From NCBI GenBank assembly GCA_014156375.1, contig RQJH01000003.1, positions 248,001 to 312,000 of the forward strand: a stretch of 64,000 nt of DNA. The letters run 5' to 3'. The position numbers and the translations under genes are program-made. The notes under the pieces were generated by a model. The model searched no databases. It saw only the letters and a program-made list of their open reading frames with translations, and had not been told where the DNA came from. Origin of the DNA: Enterobacteriaceae bacterium 89. GTDB taxonomy: Bacteria; Pseudomonadota; Gammaproteobacteria; Enterobacterales; Enterobacteriaceae. Positions 15,094 to 23,175 of the stretch are shown one piece after another (position 1 is the first letter of the stretch; each line of letters starts with the position of its first letter).

Positions 15094-15608
15094 GAACGCA
15101 GGTCCGGTTCCTGACGCTGGTCCAGCTGGAGCTGCATAAAGGTCAGATCCAGCCAGCGCCCGAATTTCGTGCCAACCTGCGGCATCTGCGCGGTAGTGAC
15201 AAACCCCAGTGAAGCGTGCAGCTTCAGCGACGCCGCATTTTGCGATTCAATACCGGCGACCATCACGTGTTTACCGATGCCTTTGGCTTCCGCAATCAGC
15301 CGGGTCAGCAGGGCACGACCCAGACCTTTCCCCTGATGCTGCGGGTGGACGTACACCGAATGCTCCACCGTGTGGCGAAATCCGTCAAAAGCGCGCCAGT
15401 CGCCGAACGAAGCGTAACCCGTGACCACGTCGTTTTCCTCGCTGACCAGCACCGGGTAACCAGCAAACTTGCGGGCTTCAAACCAGGCAATACGGTTGTC
15501 GGTATCGACGGTCTGATCGTTCCAGATAGCGGCGGTGTGCAGCACCGCGTGATTGTAGATTTCGGCGATAGCTTCACAGTCTTCTTTGCTGGCGTAACGG
15601 ATATTCAT
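15090..15608 (-). CDS. mnaT: MnaT, L-methionine sulfone/sulfoximine N-acetyltransferase
   Basis: 172 residues, nearly the same as E. coli MnaT (YncA) along its length: IAEIYNHAVLHTAAIWNDQTVD, GYASFGDWR, acetyl-CoA loop HQGKGLGRALL (R/Q-x-x-G-x-G/A signature) and the C-terminal VGTKFGRWLDLTFMQL. The enzyme acetylates methionine sulfoximine, methionine sulfone and related toxic amino-acid analogues with acetyl-CoA in the cytoplasm. It is first in the mnaT-ydcZ operon. Just before it (15626-15655) are two ACTATAGT palindromes like those at the start of the nearby XRE-cupin regulator, so local control is likely. Confidence 0.94.
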   Translation of the reverse strand: MNIRYASKEDCEAIAEIYNHAVLHTAAIWNDQTVDTDNRIAWFEARKFAGYPVLVSEENDVVTGYASFGDWRAFDGFRHTVEHSVYVHPQHQGKGLGRALLTRLIAEAKGIGKHVMVAGIESQNAASLKLHASLGFVTTAQMPQVGTKFGRWLDLTFMQLQLDQRQEPDLRS

Positions 15609-15625
15609 GGCTTGCCTCGGTGTTC

Positions 15626-15655
15626 ACTATAGTAGTACGGTATAGATACTATAGT
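15626..15655. promoter_or_regulatory. Paired palindrome, putative operator of the mnaT-ydcZ operon
   Basis: Two perfect copies of the 8-bp palindrome ACTATAGT start at 15626 and 15648, 22 bp apart (two helical turns), 18-47 bp upstream of the mnaT ATG. The same arrangement with the same period overlaps the start of the XRE-cupin gene at 16961-16990, and 9 of the 14 spacer bases also agree. Confidence 0.75.
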
Positions 15656-15676
15656 TTTATCCCTTCTGACAAGAGG

Positions 15677-16882
15677 TCAGCGCGGTTTGGCGATGACACT
15701 TTTTGCCGGAAGCTGCCAGTCCGGCGCGGTGAAAGTTTTCAGCGACTGCGGGCGATAAAGCTGGTTTTTCCACAGTCCGCTGCTTTGCTGTACGGGCGAG
15801 GGCTGCTGGCTTTGCAGGCGCGTGACCGCTGCCTGATGAATCATCATATCGGCGGATACCGGCTCCCGCAGCTGGCGCGCCGCTGTTTTGTAGGGCTTTC
15901 CGTCACCCCATTCGCAGTGAATACGCCCGAGCGGATCGCCGGGATAGCTGCGAATTTGCAGATCCACCTTCATCGCGGCAAGCTCATCCCGCAGCCAGCC
16001 ATAGCTGATATTCGACAGACCATTGCCGTTATCGGCCGCACTGTATCCGCCGCCGACGTCGGCGTGGATCCCGGCAAACAGCACCTGCACAATGCCATCG
16101 CGCGGGTCCCACCAGGTAGGCACAAAATCAATGCGCTGTTCGTCGATGGCAATCGCCTGACGGGCAAAACGAACGTTGCTGCCGAGCCGGGTATCGGCAA
16201 AGCGGTACAGATCGACCCGCTTGTCATTCATATAAGCAGGAATCCCCAGCGCGCCAACGGTTTCCCAGACGGCGATCGCTTCAATCGGCACGTTATAAAT
16301 CATCGACTTCGGGTCGATCTTCTGCTGGAAAAAGAGCGGGGCATCAAGCAGCAAATCAAGCAGTGCGGAATCTGCCACGCCGGAGGCTTTACGATAGCTG
16401 GCCCACACGGCAGAGCCCAGACGATAAGCGTTAACTTTGTTCTGCAAATCAAATTTGCTGGCATCGAGGAGGCCGCATTTGCCGATCATCCCGGCCAGCG
16501 CTCTGACGGTGTAAGCCCCACGGCTAAAACCGTTGAGATAGATCCGGTCGCCTTTCTGATAGTTACGGCAGATAAAGGTGTAACCGCGAACGATGCGTTC
16601 AATAATCCCCGCGCCAAAAACTCCACCCATGATTTTTACGTACCAGTTGCGGGAATCTCCCACGCCGTGCAGGTATTTTGCAATCTGAGTGACGTTTCCC
16701 GCAGCGTTTGTCGCCGTTTTTTCCTGCTCGTTGCCGAGCTTCAGCATACTCGGGTCATCAACACCCGTCAGATCGGTATATAAGCGGTAAACGTTGGTGA
16801 AGTCAGGCAGGCCGTCGTCATCGTCCTGCTGATTTGGGCCGTTCCAGGTGCCATCGGCGCAGAAAATGATGTTTTTGCTCAT
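15677..16882 (-). CDS. DUF2235 alpha/beta-hydrolase-like protein
   Basis: 401 residues of the DUF2235 family: N-terminal IIFCADGTWNG (residues 5-15), lipase-type elbow LNGFSRGAYTVRALAG with Ser120 in G-x-S-x-G, and later DIHADVGGGYS-type block (here GIHADVGGGYS) carrying the probable catalytic Asp. The family includes the Tle1 phospholipase effectors of type VI secretion, but this protein has no signal, no Rhs/VgrG partner and no immunity gene beside it, so a housekeeping or stress role is as likely. It lies between the mnaT operon and the divergent XRE-cupin regulator, whose operator sits 79 bp before this start codon. Confidence 0.85.
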   Translation of the reverse strand: MSKNIIFCADGTWNGPNQQDDDDGLPDFTNVYRLYTDLTGVDDPSMLKLGNEQEKTATNAAGNVTQIAKYLHGVGDSRNWYVKIMGGVFGAGIIERIVRGYTFICRNYQKGDRIYLNGFSRGAYTVRALAGMIGKCGLLDASKFDLQNKVNAYRLGSAVWASYRKASGVADSALLDLLLDAPLFFQQKIDPKSMIYNVPIEAIAVWETVGALGIPAYMNDKRVDLYRFADTRLGSNVRFARQAIAIDEQRIDFVPTWWDPRDGIVQVLFAGIHADVGGGYSAADNGNGLSNISYGWLRDELAAMKVDLQIRSYPGDPLGRIHCEWGDGKPYKTAARQLREPVSADMMIHQAAVTRLQSQQPSPVQQSSGLWKNQLYRPQSLKTFTAPDWQLPAKSVIAKPR

Positions 16883-16960
16883 GCGAGGAGTCTCTCAGGG
16901 AAGATGCTGTTAAGTCTGGTGAAATTCCGCGAGTTTGCCACCCGGAAACCGTCTTTATGC

Positions 16961-16990
16961 ACTATAGTATTACGCCATGAATACTATTGA
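16961..16990. promoter_or_regulatory. Paired palindrome overlapping the XRE-cupin start, putative auto-operator
   Basis: ACTATAGT at 16961-16968 and the diverged copy ACTATTGA at 16983-16990 are again 22 bp apart. The gene's ATG (16977) lies inside the spacer, so binding would block both transcription and the start region. Compare 15626-15655. Confidence 0.75.
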
Positions 16991-17552
16991 AGACAATCTC
17001 AATCAGCGCATCAGCGCTCGGATCAGGATCGAACGCGAATCCCGCGGCTGGTCGCTCAGCGAACTGGCGGAAAGGGCGGGCGTGTCGCGCGCGATGATCC
17101 ACAAAATCGAACGGGCAGACAGCAGCCCGACGGCGACGATGCTTGGGCGCCTTTCCGGCGCGTTTGGTATCAGCATGTCGACGCTGATCGCCCGTGCCGA
17201 AATGCAGGAAGGCAAGCTGCTGCGCCTCGAAAACCAGCCGGTCTGGCGCGATCCGCAAAGTCATTATCTTCGCCGCCATGTTTCTCCGCGCAGCGATCTG
17301 CCCATCGATTTGGTGCAGGTTGAACTGCCGCCGGGCAGCGATATTCCGATGCCTGCCTCTTCCTATGCGCTGGCGCGTCAGCTGATCTGGCTCCAGCAGG
17401 GCGAGCTGTTGTTCGTCGAAGGTGACACTCAACACCGGATGCGGGCGGGCGATTGTCTGGAGCTGGGCCCACCGAACGACTGCCGGTTTATCAATGAATC
17501 GCAGGAAAACTGCGTTTATCTGGTCGTGCGGCTCAACCATTCCGGCTCTTAA
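16977..17552 (+). CDS. XRE-family transcriptional regulator with C-terminal cupin domain
   Basis: 191 residues. Residues about 10-70 form a helix-turn-helix (ERESRGWSLSELAERAGVSR, then MIHKIERADSSPTATMLGRL). The C-terminal half (about 105-187) is a small beta-barrel cupin with WLQQGELLFVEGDTQHRMRAGDCLELGPP. Such regulators sense a small ligand through the cupin and often repress a neighbouring acetyltransferase or exporter gene. The shared palindromes point to autorepression and control of mnaT-ydcZ, perhaps also of the divergent DUF2235 gene; the inducer is unknown. The gene has almost no leader before the ATG apart from the operator. Confidence 0.88.
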   Translation: MNTIEDNLNQRISARIRIERESRGWSLSELAERAGVSRAMIHKIERADSSPTATMLGRLSGAFGISMSTLIARAEMQEGKLLRLENQPVWRDPQSHYLRRHVSPRSDLPIDLVQVELPPGSDIPMPASSYALARQLIWLQQGELLFVEGDTQHRMRAGDCLELGPPNDCRFINESQENCVYLVVRLNHSGS

Positions 17553-17616
17553 TGTCAATGCAATGCCGCCGGTGAGCGACTAGTCTCAGGAGACGCTTTC
17601 ACAAAAGGAGCAGATC

Positions 17617-18654
17617 ATGAATCAACCCACTTTACGCCATCGTCGTTGGGTGCTGGCCTCTCGCCCTCACGGCGAACCTGTTGCCGATAATTTCCGCCTG
17701 GAAGAGGGCGAAATCCCCACGCCCGGCAACGGACAAATCCTGCTAAGAACGGTTTACCTGTCGCTCGATCCTTATATGCGCGGTCGGATGAGCGATGCGC
17801 CGTCCTATTCGCCGCCGGTTGAAATTGGTGCGGTGATGGTTGGCGGTACGGTCAGTCGGGTCGAAGAATCTCATCATCCAGACTTCAAAAAAGGAGACTG
17901 GGTGCTGGGCTATGACGGCTGGCAAAACTATGCGATTTCCGATGGCTCGGGGCTGGTGAAACTGGGCAATCATCCTGAAAACCCGTCATGGGCGCTGGGG
18001 ATTGCCGGAATGCCGGGCTTTACTGCTTATATGGGCCTGCTGGATATCGGTCAGCCCAAAGCGGGTGAAACGCTGGTTGTAGCGGCGGCTACAGGACCGG
18101 TCGGGGCGACAGTTGGGCAGATAGGGAAAATCAGAGGCTGTCGCGTGGTCGGGGGTGCCGGTGGGGGAGCAAAATGCCGCTACGCCGTCGATACGCTCGG
18201 CTTTGACGTTTGTCTCGATCATACCGCGCCGGATTTCGCGCAGCAGCTGGCAGCTGCCTGTCCGAAAGGCATTGATGTCTATTATGAAAACGTAGGCGGC
18301 AAAGTGTTTGATGCGGTGCTGCCGCTGCTCAACACCTCGGCGCGCGTGCCGGTGTGCGGACTGGTCAGCGGCTACAGCGCGACTGAACTTCCGGCCGGGC
18401 CGGATCGCTTGCCATTACTGATGGCCACATTGCTCAAAAAACGCATTCGCATGCAGGGCTTTATCATCGGTCAGGACTATTGTCACCGGATCGATGAGTT
18501 CCAGCAGGCAATGGGGCAGTGGATCCGTGAAGGCACCATCAAGTATCGCGAGCAGGTGACAGACGGTCTGGAAAACGCGCCAGAGGCCTTTTTCGGGCTG
18601 CTGAAAGGGAAAAACTTCGGCAAAGTTGTCATACGCGTCGGGGCGGATGAGTGA
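17617..18654 (+). CDS. curA: CurA, NADPH-dependent curcumin/dihydrocurcumin reductase
   Basis: 345 residues, the same length as E. coli CurA (YncB). This zinc-free medium-chain reductase reduces curcumin and other enones with NADPH. Conserved blocks: LSLDPYMRGRMSD (49-60), the nucleotide loop VAAATGPVGATVGQIGK (155-171), IDVYYENVGGKVFDAVL and the C-terminal KGKNFGKVVIRV. Odd point: the cofactor loop after the Rossmann strand reads VVGGAGGGAKC (178-187) where relatives have VGxAGGxEKC, so the usual hydrophobic and acidic residues are replaced. The gene has an AAAGGAG ribosome site and its own terminator. Adjacent mcbR follows as in E. coli. Confidence 0.93.
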   Translation: MNQPTLRHRRWVLASRPHGEPVADNFRLEEGEIPTPGNGQILLRTVYLSLDPYMRGRMSDAPSYSPPVEIGAVMVGGTVSRVEESHHPDFKKGDWVLGYDGWQNYAISDGSGLVKLGNHPENPSWALGIAGMPGFTAYMGLLDIGQPKAGETLVVAAATGPVGATVGQIGKIRGCRVVGGAGGGAKCRYAVDTLGFDVCLDHTAPDFAQQLAAACPKGIDVYYENVGGKVFDAVLPLLNTSARVPVCGLVSGYSATELPAGPDRLPLLMATLLKKRIRMQGFIIGQDYCHRIDEFQQAMGQWIREGTIKYREQVTDGLENAPEAFFGLLKGKNFGKVVIRVGADE

Positions 18655-18666
18655 AAAATAACCATC

Positions 18667-18690
18667 GGCGCTTCGGCGCCGTAATTTTAT
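18667..18690 (+). terminator. Terminator after curA
   Basis: GGCGC, TTCG tetraloop, GCGCC, then GTAATTTTAT. A stable UUCG hairpin with a weak T tract. Confidence 0.65.
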
Positions 18691-18907
18691 CGTGCAAAAA
18701 TTCTGATAGCGTCTTTAATTAACTATGCAACAACCCTTTTGTATGATTTGTACGGCCGAATTAACAACCTAATAATGAATATAGTTAGCTAATTGTTCCA
18801 TGTTATTTCCAACACCGCACGCGATACAGGATATATCCTGGGGTCGCGCAGAGTTGTTTGCTCTCAGGCCGTCACGAGAACAATGGTTATGGATACAGGA
18901 AATTAAC

Positions 18908-19567
18908 ATGCTTGATTTTGAGAAAGCACAGCGAATGAGCCTGACCACTCAGGTGGAAGTCAATTTAAAAAGCGCGCTAATTATTGGCGCACTGAAACCA
19001 GGCGCTCGTCTGGTGACGCGCGATCTGGCGGAACAGCTGGGCACCAGTATTACTCCCGTGCGGGAAGCATTGCTGCGGCTGGTGTCCTCCGGTGCGTTGC
19101 ACGCCACGCCAGCGCAGGCTTTTCTGGTGCCGGAAGTCTCGCTCCAGCGCTATAACGAGGTCAACCAGATCCGCAAAAGCCTGGAAGGCATGGCGGCAGC
19201 GGCAGCGGCAGCTCAGATGACGGCGGAAAAGCTCAACGATTTGCATCGCTTCGTGGATGCGTTTCACGAGGCGAAATCTCGGGGTGAGATGGAGCAGGCG
19301 CTGCAGGCCAACTGTCGCTTCCGCTTCCGGCTGTATGAGTATGCCAACATGCCGACTTTATTGGCGCTTATTGAACAGTTATGGGTGCGAATTGGACCGT
19401 GCTTTAATTACCTGCATCCGCTTTCCTGCGAGGTTTTTAAACAGCATCGCTATTACGAAGATTTACTTCACGCGCTGGAGAAAAAAGACGAAGCGGAAAG
19501 TTGTGCCGCCCTGTGTAGGGCTATCGATCAGGGCGCCGCTATTTTGCAGCGCCAGTATATTAATTAA
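18908..19567 (+). CDS. mcbR: McbR-like GntR-family regulator
   Basis: 219 residues of the GntR/FadR subfamily: winged helix at about 8-72 (ARLVTRDLAEQLGTSITPVREALLRL) and an FCD ligand domain with the MPTLLALIEQLWVRIGP block. Size, sequence pattern and position between curA and yncD agree with E. coli McbR (YncC), which represses mcbA and affects colanic acid and biofilm. The start at 18908 follows an AGGA ribosome site and matches the E. coli N-terminus; a longer in-frame start at 18800 has none. Its FCD half is less like E. coli than its DNA-binding half, so the targets may be shared but the ligand may differ. Confidence 0.85.
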   Translation: MLDFEKAQRMSLTTQVEVNLKSALIIGALKPGARLVTRDLAEQLGTSITPVREALLRLVSSGALHATPAQAFLVPEVSLQRYNEVNQIRKSLEGMAAAAAAAQMTAEKLNDLHRFVDAFHEAKSRGEMEQALQANCRFRFRLYEYANMPTLLALIEQLWVRIGPCFNYLHPLSCEVFKQHRYYEDLLHALEKKDEAESCAALCRAIDQGAAILQRQYIN

Positions 19568-19590
19568 TTGCAGTAATTAATAAGCAGAAG

Positions 19591-19612
19591 GCGTGCCTTA
19601 TTTCAGGCACGC
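19591..19612. terminator. Hairpin between convergent mcbR and yncD
   Basis: GCGTGCCT, loop TATTTC, AGGCACGC. The T tracts are poor on both sides, but its place in the 52-bp gap between convergent genes suggests a shared terminator. Confidence 0.55.
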
Positions 19613-19619
19613 TTAAATA

Positions 19620-21734
19620 TTACTGAAACTGATAAGCAACTGAGATCCCCATCCCATAATTACGCCCCGGAGCGGGTTCGTAATAGCGTCCATTAGACTC
19701 ATTCACAATCACCGAGCCCACGTACTCACGATCGAACAGGTTATCGATGCGGCCAAATACGTCCACTTTCCAGCGCTCGCTAAACTCGAACTTGTAGCCG
19801 GTATTCAGCCCGACAACGGTCCAGGAAGGGGCTTTGGCGGTGTTTTCATCGTTGGCCATAATGTCGCTCAGATAGCGAATATCGCTGCCCGCATACCAGC
19901 CCAGCTCTGGCTGATAGCCAAAAGAGGCGTAGCCCATATTGCGGGCGATGCCGGGAATGCGGTTGCCGTTGCAACTGGCATCGTCGCAGACGTTGGTCCG
20001 GTAGGTCGCATCGAGCCACGTCCAGGCCGCTTTCAGTTTCCAGTTCTCGCCAAATTGCTGATCGAGCGACAGCTCTGCGCCCTGACGGCGGGTTTTACCG
20101 GCGTTCTTATAGCTGGTGCGGCCACCGCTGCTGCTGTCCACCACAATTTCGTTATCCGTATCCGTCTGGAACAGCGCCGCTGTCAGCAGGCCGTTGCCAA
20201 TACGCGCTTTGCTGCCCACTTCCACGGTTTCGTTGGTTGACGGCTGCAGGCCGAAGTTAAGACCGCTTTGGTTATCCGGACGATAGGAGAGCTCGTTGAT
20301 GGTCGGGGTTTCAAAGCCGCGTCCGGCAGAAGCGTACAGATTCCAGGCCTCCGTCAGCGCGTACTTCAGCGACGCGGCGGGCAGCCATTTGTGATAGCTG
20401 GCGTCGCCGCTGTCGTCCGGATTCTTCGGCGCTATGTAGTAATCGTTGGAATCAAACCATACTGAGCTGTAGCGCACGCCGGCATCCAGCGAGAGCTTCT
20501 GCGTCAGCTGCCACTGCGTTTGCAGATACGGATCCACGTTCCACATCAGGTTGCGTTCGTTGCGGCGCAGCGCACCCTGTTCGCCGTAATCGGGCACGCC
20601 GTTGTCCAGCACAAAGTTCTGATAGCCTTTGCGTTTCTCACTCATGTTTTCATAATCCAGCCCGGTTGTGAAGGTCACCGGCACCAGCAGTTCGCCGCGA
20701 TGCGTCCAGCGGGTATCAATGCCCTGATAGTGACGGTCAAGATCGATAACGCCGCCGGAGTGAGCAGGATTAAGCTGCGGGCCCATCGGGATGGACTGAT
20801 ATTGTGTGGTTTGCCGTTCTCCGGCGTACATCATCACGCTGAGATCGTCGTTCGCACTGAGCTGGCGCTCATAGCGCAGCCCGGCCTGGCTCTGCTTCAG
20901 ATCTTTGCGCGTATTGTACTGGTCGCCGCGCGGAGACTGCTGCGGGTCTGCGCGCCATTCGCTGTAGCTTAAGCCGCCGGGGTCATTGGCTTTGATGTCG
21001 ACGCTGTTGAGCAGCAGCGTCAGTTTGCTGACGTCATCAATCCGCACGCCAAGTTTGGCATTTGCCAGATTTTTGCGCGCACCGCTGTGATCGCGGTAAC
21101 CGTTGGTGGTGAAGCGCGTGGTCGAAACCGTGTAATCCACGTCGCCCGCGTGAGTACCGTCGCCGACTGCGCCCGTGGCTTTCAGACCGTAACGCCAGCT
21201 GCCATAGCTGCCGTAATAGCTGCTGGCCTCAATCGTTGTCGGCTGCTGACCGGTCTCCGTGGTGACGTTCATCACTCCGCCAGAGGCGTTGCCATAGAGG
21301 GCGGAGAAGGGGCCACGCAGCACCTCAATGCTGTCCACGCTGCTGATATCAATATTAGAAGTTTGCCCCTGGCCGTCGGGCATGGTGGCTGGAATACCAT
21401 CGACGTAAATACGGATCCCGCGCACGCCGAAAGTGGAGCGGGAGCCAAAGCCACGAATCGACAGCTGCAGATCCTGCGCGTAGTTCTGACGGTTTTGTAC
21501 CTGCAATCCAGGAACGGTTCCTAATGATTCCGAAAGATTCACGCGCGGCGTGGCCTGGCGCATATCCTCACCGTTGACCACGCTAACCGCCGAAGGCGTA
21601 TCCAGCTCAGAAACGGTTTGCGGGGTGGCGGAAACCACCATGGTTTGTTCGTCAGCGGCTGCGGCGTCAGGGACAGGGAGAAGGGGGAACAGCACTGCCG
21701 GAAGCAGAGCTCTGCGAACAATCTTGATTTTCAT
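19620..21734 (-). CDS. pqqU: TonB-dependent outer-membrane receptor YncD (PqqU), PQQ uptake
   Basis: About 704 residues: signal peptide (to about residue 27), TonB box region DEQTMVVSA, a plug domain with the family block NLSESLGTVPGLQVQNRQNY and GNASGGVMNV, then a 22-strand barrel ending in Phe-Gln (AYQFQ). It agrees closely with E. coli YncD, shown to import pyrroloquinoline quinone across the outer membrane with TonB energy and also to serve as a phage receptor. The ATG at 21734 is chosen because it fits the E. coli start; six more codons upstream are open. Divergent from yncE, with a Fur-like site in the shared 255-bp gap. Confidence 0.92.
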   Translation of the reverse strand: MKIKIVRRALLPAVLFPLLPVPDAAAADEQTMVVSATPQTVSELDTPSAVSVVNGEDMRQATPRVNLSESLGTVPGLQVQNRQNYAQDLQLSIRGFGSRSTFGVRGIRIYVDGIPATMPDGQGQTSNIDISSVDSIEVLRGPFSALYGNASGGVMNVTTETGQQPTTIEASSYYGSYGSWRYGLKATGAVGDGTHAGDVDYTVSTTRFTTNGYRDHSGARKNLANAKLGVRIDDVSKLTLLLNSVDIKANDPGGLSYSEWRADPQQSPRGDQYNTRKDLKQSQAGLRYERQLSANDDLSVMMYAGERQTTQYQSIPMGPQLNPAHSGGVIDLDRHYQGIDTRWTHRGELLVPVTFTTGLDYENMSEKRKGYQNFVLDNGVPDYGEQGALRRNERNLMWNVDPYLQTQWQLTQKLSLDAGVRYSSVWFDSNDYYIAPKNPDDSGDASYHKWLPAASLKYALTEAWNLYASAGRGFETPTINELSYRPDNQSGLNFGLQPSTNETVEVGSKARIGNGLLTAALFQTDTDNEIVVDSSSGGRTSYKNAGKTRRQGAELSLDQQFGENWKLKAAWTWLDATYRTNVCDDASCNGNRIPGIARNMGYASFGYQPELGWYAGSDIRYLSDIMANDENTAKAPSWTVVGLNTGYKFEFSERWKVDVFGRIDNLFDREYVGSVIVNESNGRYYEPAPGRNYGMGISVAYQFQ

Positions 21735-21889
21735 GCCACTCTCGATACACATATTTAATGAAATTAATGTGAATATGTTAACGTTTATGTAAATAACATG
21801 AAAAATTTAACCGCACGTTACGTTAAACGCAGAGTTAACAATGGCACAAATCTGACGAAGCGGTGGATTTAGTGCTCCACATTGATGAT

Positions 21890-21908
21890 ATTAATGATTA
21901 CTATTCTC
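21890..21908. promoter_or_regulatory. Putative Fur box between yncD and yncE
   Basis: ATTAATGATTACTATTCTC matches 13 of 19 positions of the Fur consensus GATAATGATAATCATTATC. It lies 82 bp before yncE, whose E. coli counterpart is iron-controlled. Confidence 0.5.
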
Positions 21909-21989
21909 AATTAATAACGCAGCGCCATGACGCTGCGAGCAGGAAGCATGTCGGGCAGTAATCCATTTTGACTATCCAAGGGAGTTGTC

Positions 21990-23051
21990 ATGTCTTTACG
22001 TCAGTTATCCATGCCGCGTTTTCGTCATTCTCTGCTGTTAACCTCACTGCTGCTGGCCGGGACGTTCCAGGCCCAGGCCGCGGATGAAATGACCCGCAAA
22101 GCGGTAGGCAAAGGGGTTTATGAACTGGCGGTCAGCCAGCCAGAAAGCGCGGTGTGGGTTGCCACTTCCCAGAGCCGTCAGACGGACAAAGGCGGGGGGG
22201 TTTACCGTCTGGATCCGCAAACGCTGGAAGTGACGCAGACTATTCACAGCGACCTGAAGCCGTTCGGCGCGACCATCAATAATCAGACGCAGACCCTGTG
22301 GTTCGGAAACACCACCAACGGAATGATCACCGCCATCGATGCAAAAACCGGTGATGTGAAAGGGCGTGTGCTGCTGGAGCCGCGCAAGCGCAGTGAAACC
22401 GTGAAGCCATTGCAGCCACGCGAGCTGGCGGTGAATGAAAAAACTAACACCGTTTATGTTACTGGCGTGGGTAAAGAGAGCGTGATCTGGGTTGTCGATG
22501 GTGCCACTCTGGCGCTGAAAACTACCATCGAAAACACCGGTAACCGCAGCACCGCGCTGGCGCTGGATAACGATGCGCAACGTCTTTACACCATCAGCGC
22601 CGAAGGCGAGCTGGTGACCGTTGATACCGCGAAGAACAGCATCATCAGCCGTCAGAAACTGGCGGACGATGGCAAAGAGCACGCCTTCCTGAACATCGCG
22701 CTGGATAAAGCTAACCATCGCGCGTACATCACCGATTTCAAACAGCCGGAAGTGCTGGTTGTGGATTACCGTGATGGCAAAGTCGTGGACAAGATTGCCG
22801 CGCCTGAAGGGCTGGCAATTGCCTTCAACCCGACGCGTAATGAAGTCTACGTAACGCACCGGATGGCGGGCAAAGTCAGCGTGATCGACACCAAAACCAA
22901 TAAAGTGGTGAAGACGTTCGATACCCCACCGCGCCCGAACAGCCTGGCGCTTTCCGCCGATGGTAAAACGCTGTTTGTTAGCGTGAAGCAGGAATCCACT
23001 CGTGAGAAAGAGGCCGACCAGCCTGATTACGTGATTCGTATTGCGCTGTAA
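21990..23051 (+). CDS. yncE: YncE, periplasmic seven-bladed beta-propeller protein
   Basis: 353 residues, the same length as E. coli YncE, with a signal peptide ending AQAA (about residue 30). The rest is a chain of YVTN-type repeats (for example NTVYVTGVG, RLYTISAEGELVTVD, NEVYVTHRMAGKVSVIDTKTNKVVKTFDT) that fold into a seven-bladed propeller. E. coli YncE is periplasmic, induced on iron starvation and can bind DNA in vitro; its true ligand is unknown. Pairing with the PQQ receptor gene has suggested a role linked to PQQ or metal handling. It has its own strong terminator. Confidence 0.93.
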   Translation: MSLRQLSMPRFRHSLLLTSLLLAGTFQAQAADEMTRKAVGKGVYELAVSQPESAVWVATSQSRQTDKGGGVYRLDPQTLEVTQTIHSDLKPFGATINNQTQTLWFGNTTNGMITAIDAKTGDVKGRVLLEPRKRSETVKPLQPRELAVNEKTNTVYVTGVGKESVIWVVDGATLALKTTIENTGNRSTALALDNDAQRLYTISAEGELVTVDTAKNSIISRQKLADDGKEHAFLNIALDKANHRAYITDFKQPEVLVVDYRDGKVVDKIAAPEGLAIAFNPTRNEVYVTHRMAGKVSVIDTKTNKVVKTFDTPPRPNSLALSADGKTLFVSVKQESTREKEADQPDYVIRIAL

Positions 23052-23065
23052 TCAGCAAAAAGAAA

Positions 23066-23090
23066 GCCGCTCAGTTGAGCGGCTTTTTTA
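23066..23090 (+). terminator. Rho-independent terminator after yncE
   Basis: GCCGCTC, loop AGTT, GAGCGGC and TTTTTTA. Confidence 0.93.
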
Positions 23091-23091
23091 A

Positions 23092-23162
23092 TTGCCCGGA
23101 GGCACTTTGCCTGCACGGACCTACGCGGTTTTGTAGGCCCGGTAAGCCTGCGCCACCGGGCA
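23092..23162. repeat. REP/BIME-type element
   Basis: Two inverted REP-like units: TGCCCGGAGGCACTTTGCC and the unit CCCGGTAAGCCTGCGCCACC that ends in GGGCA. It lies between the convergent yncE and ansP. Confidence 0.75.
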
Positions 23163-23175
23163 AGTATTTAGAAAA

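Noticed and set aside
15677-16882. DUF2235 protein as a type VI secretion effector
   Set aside because: No VgrG, PAAR, Rhs, adaptor or immunity gene nearby; the family also has non-secreted members.
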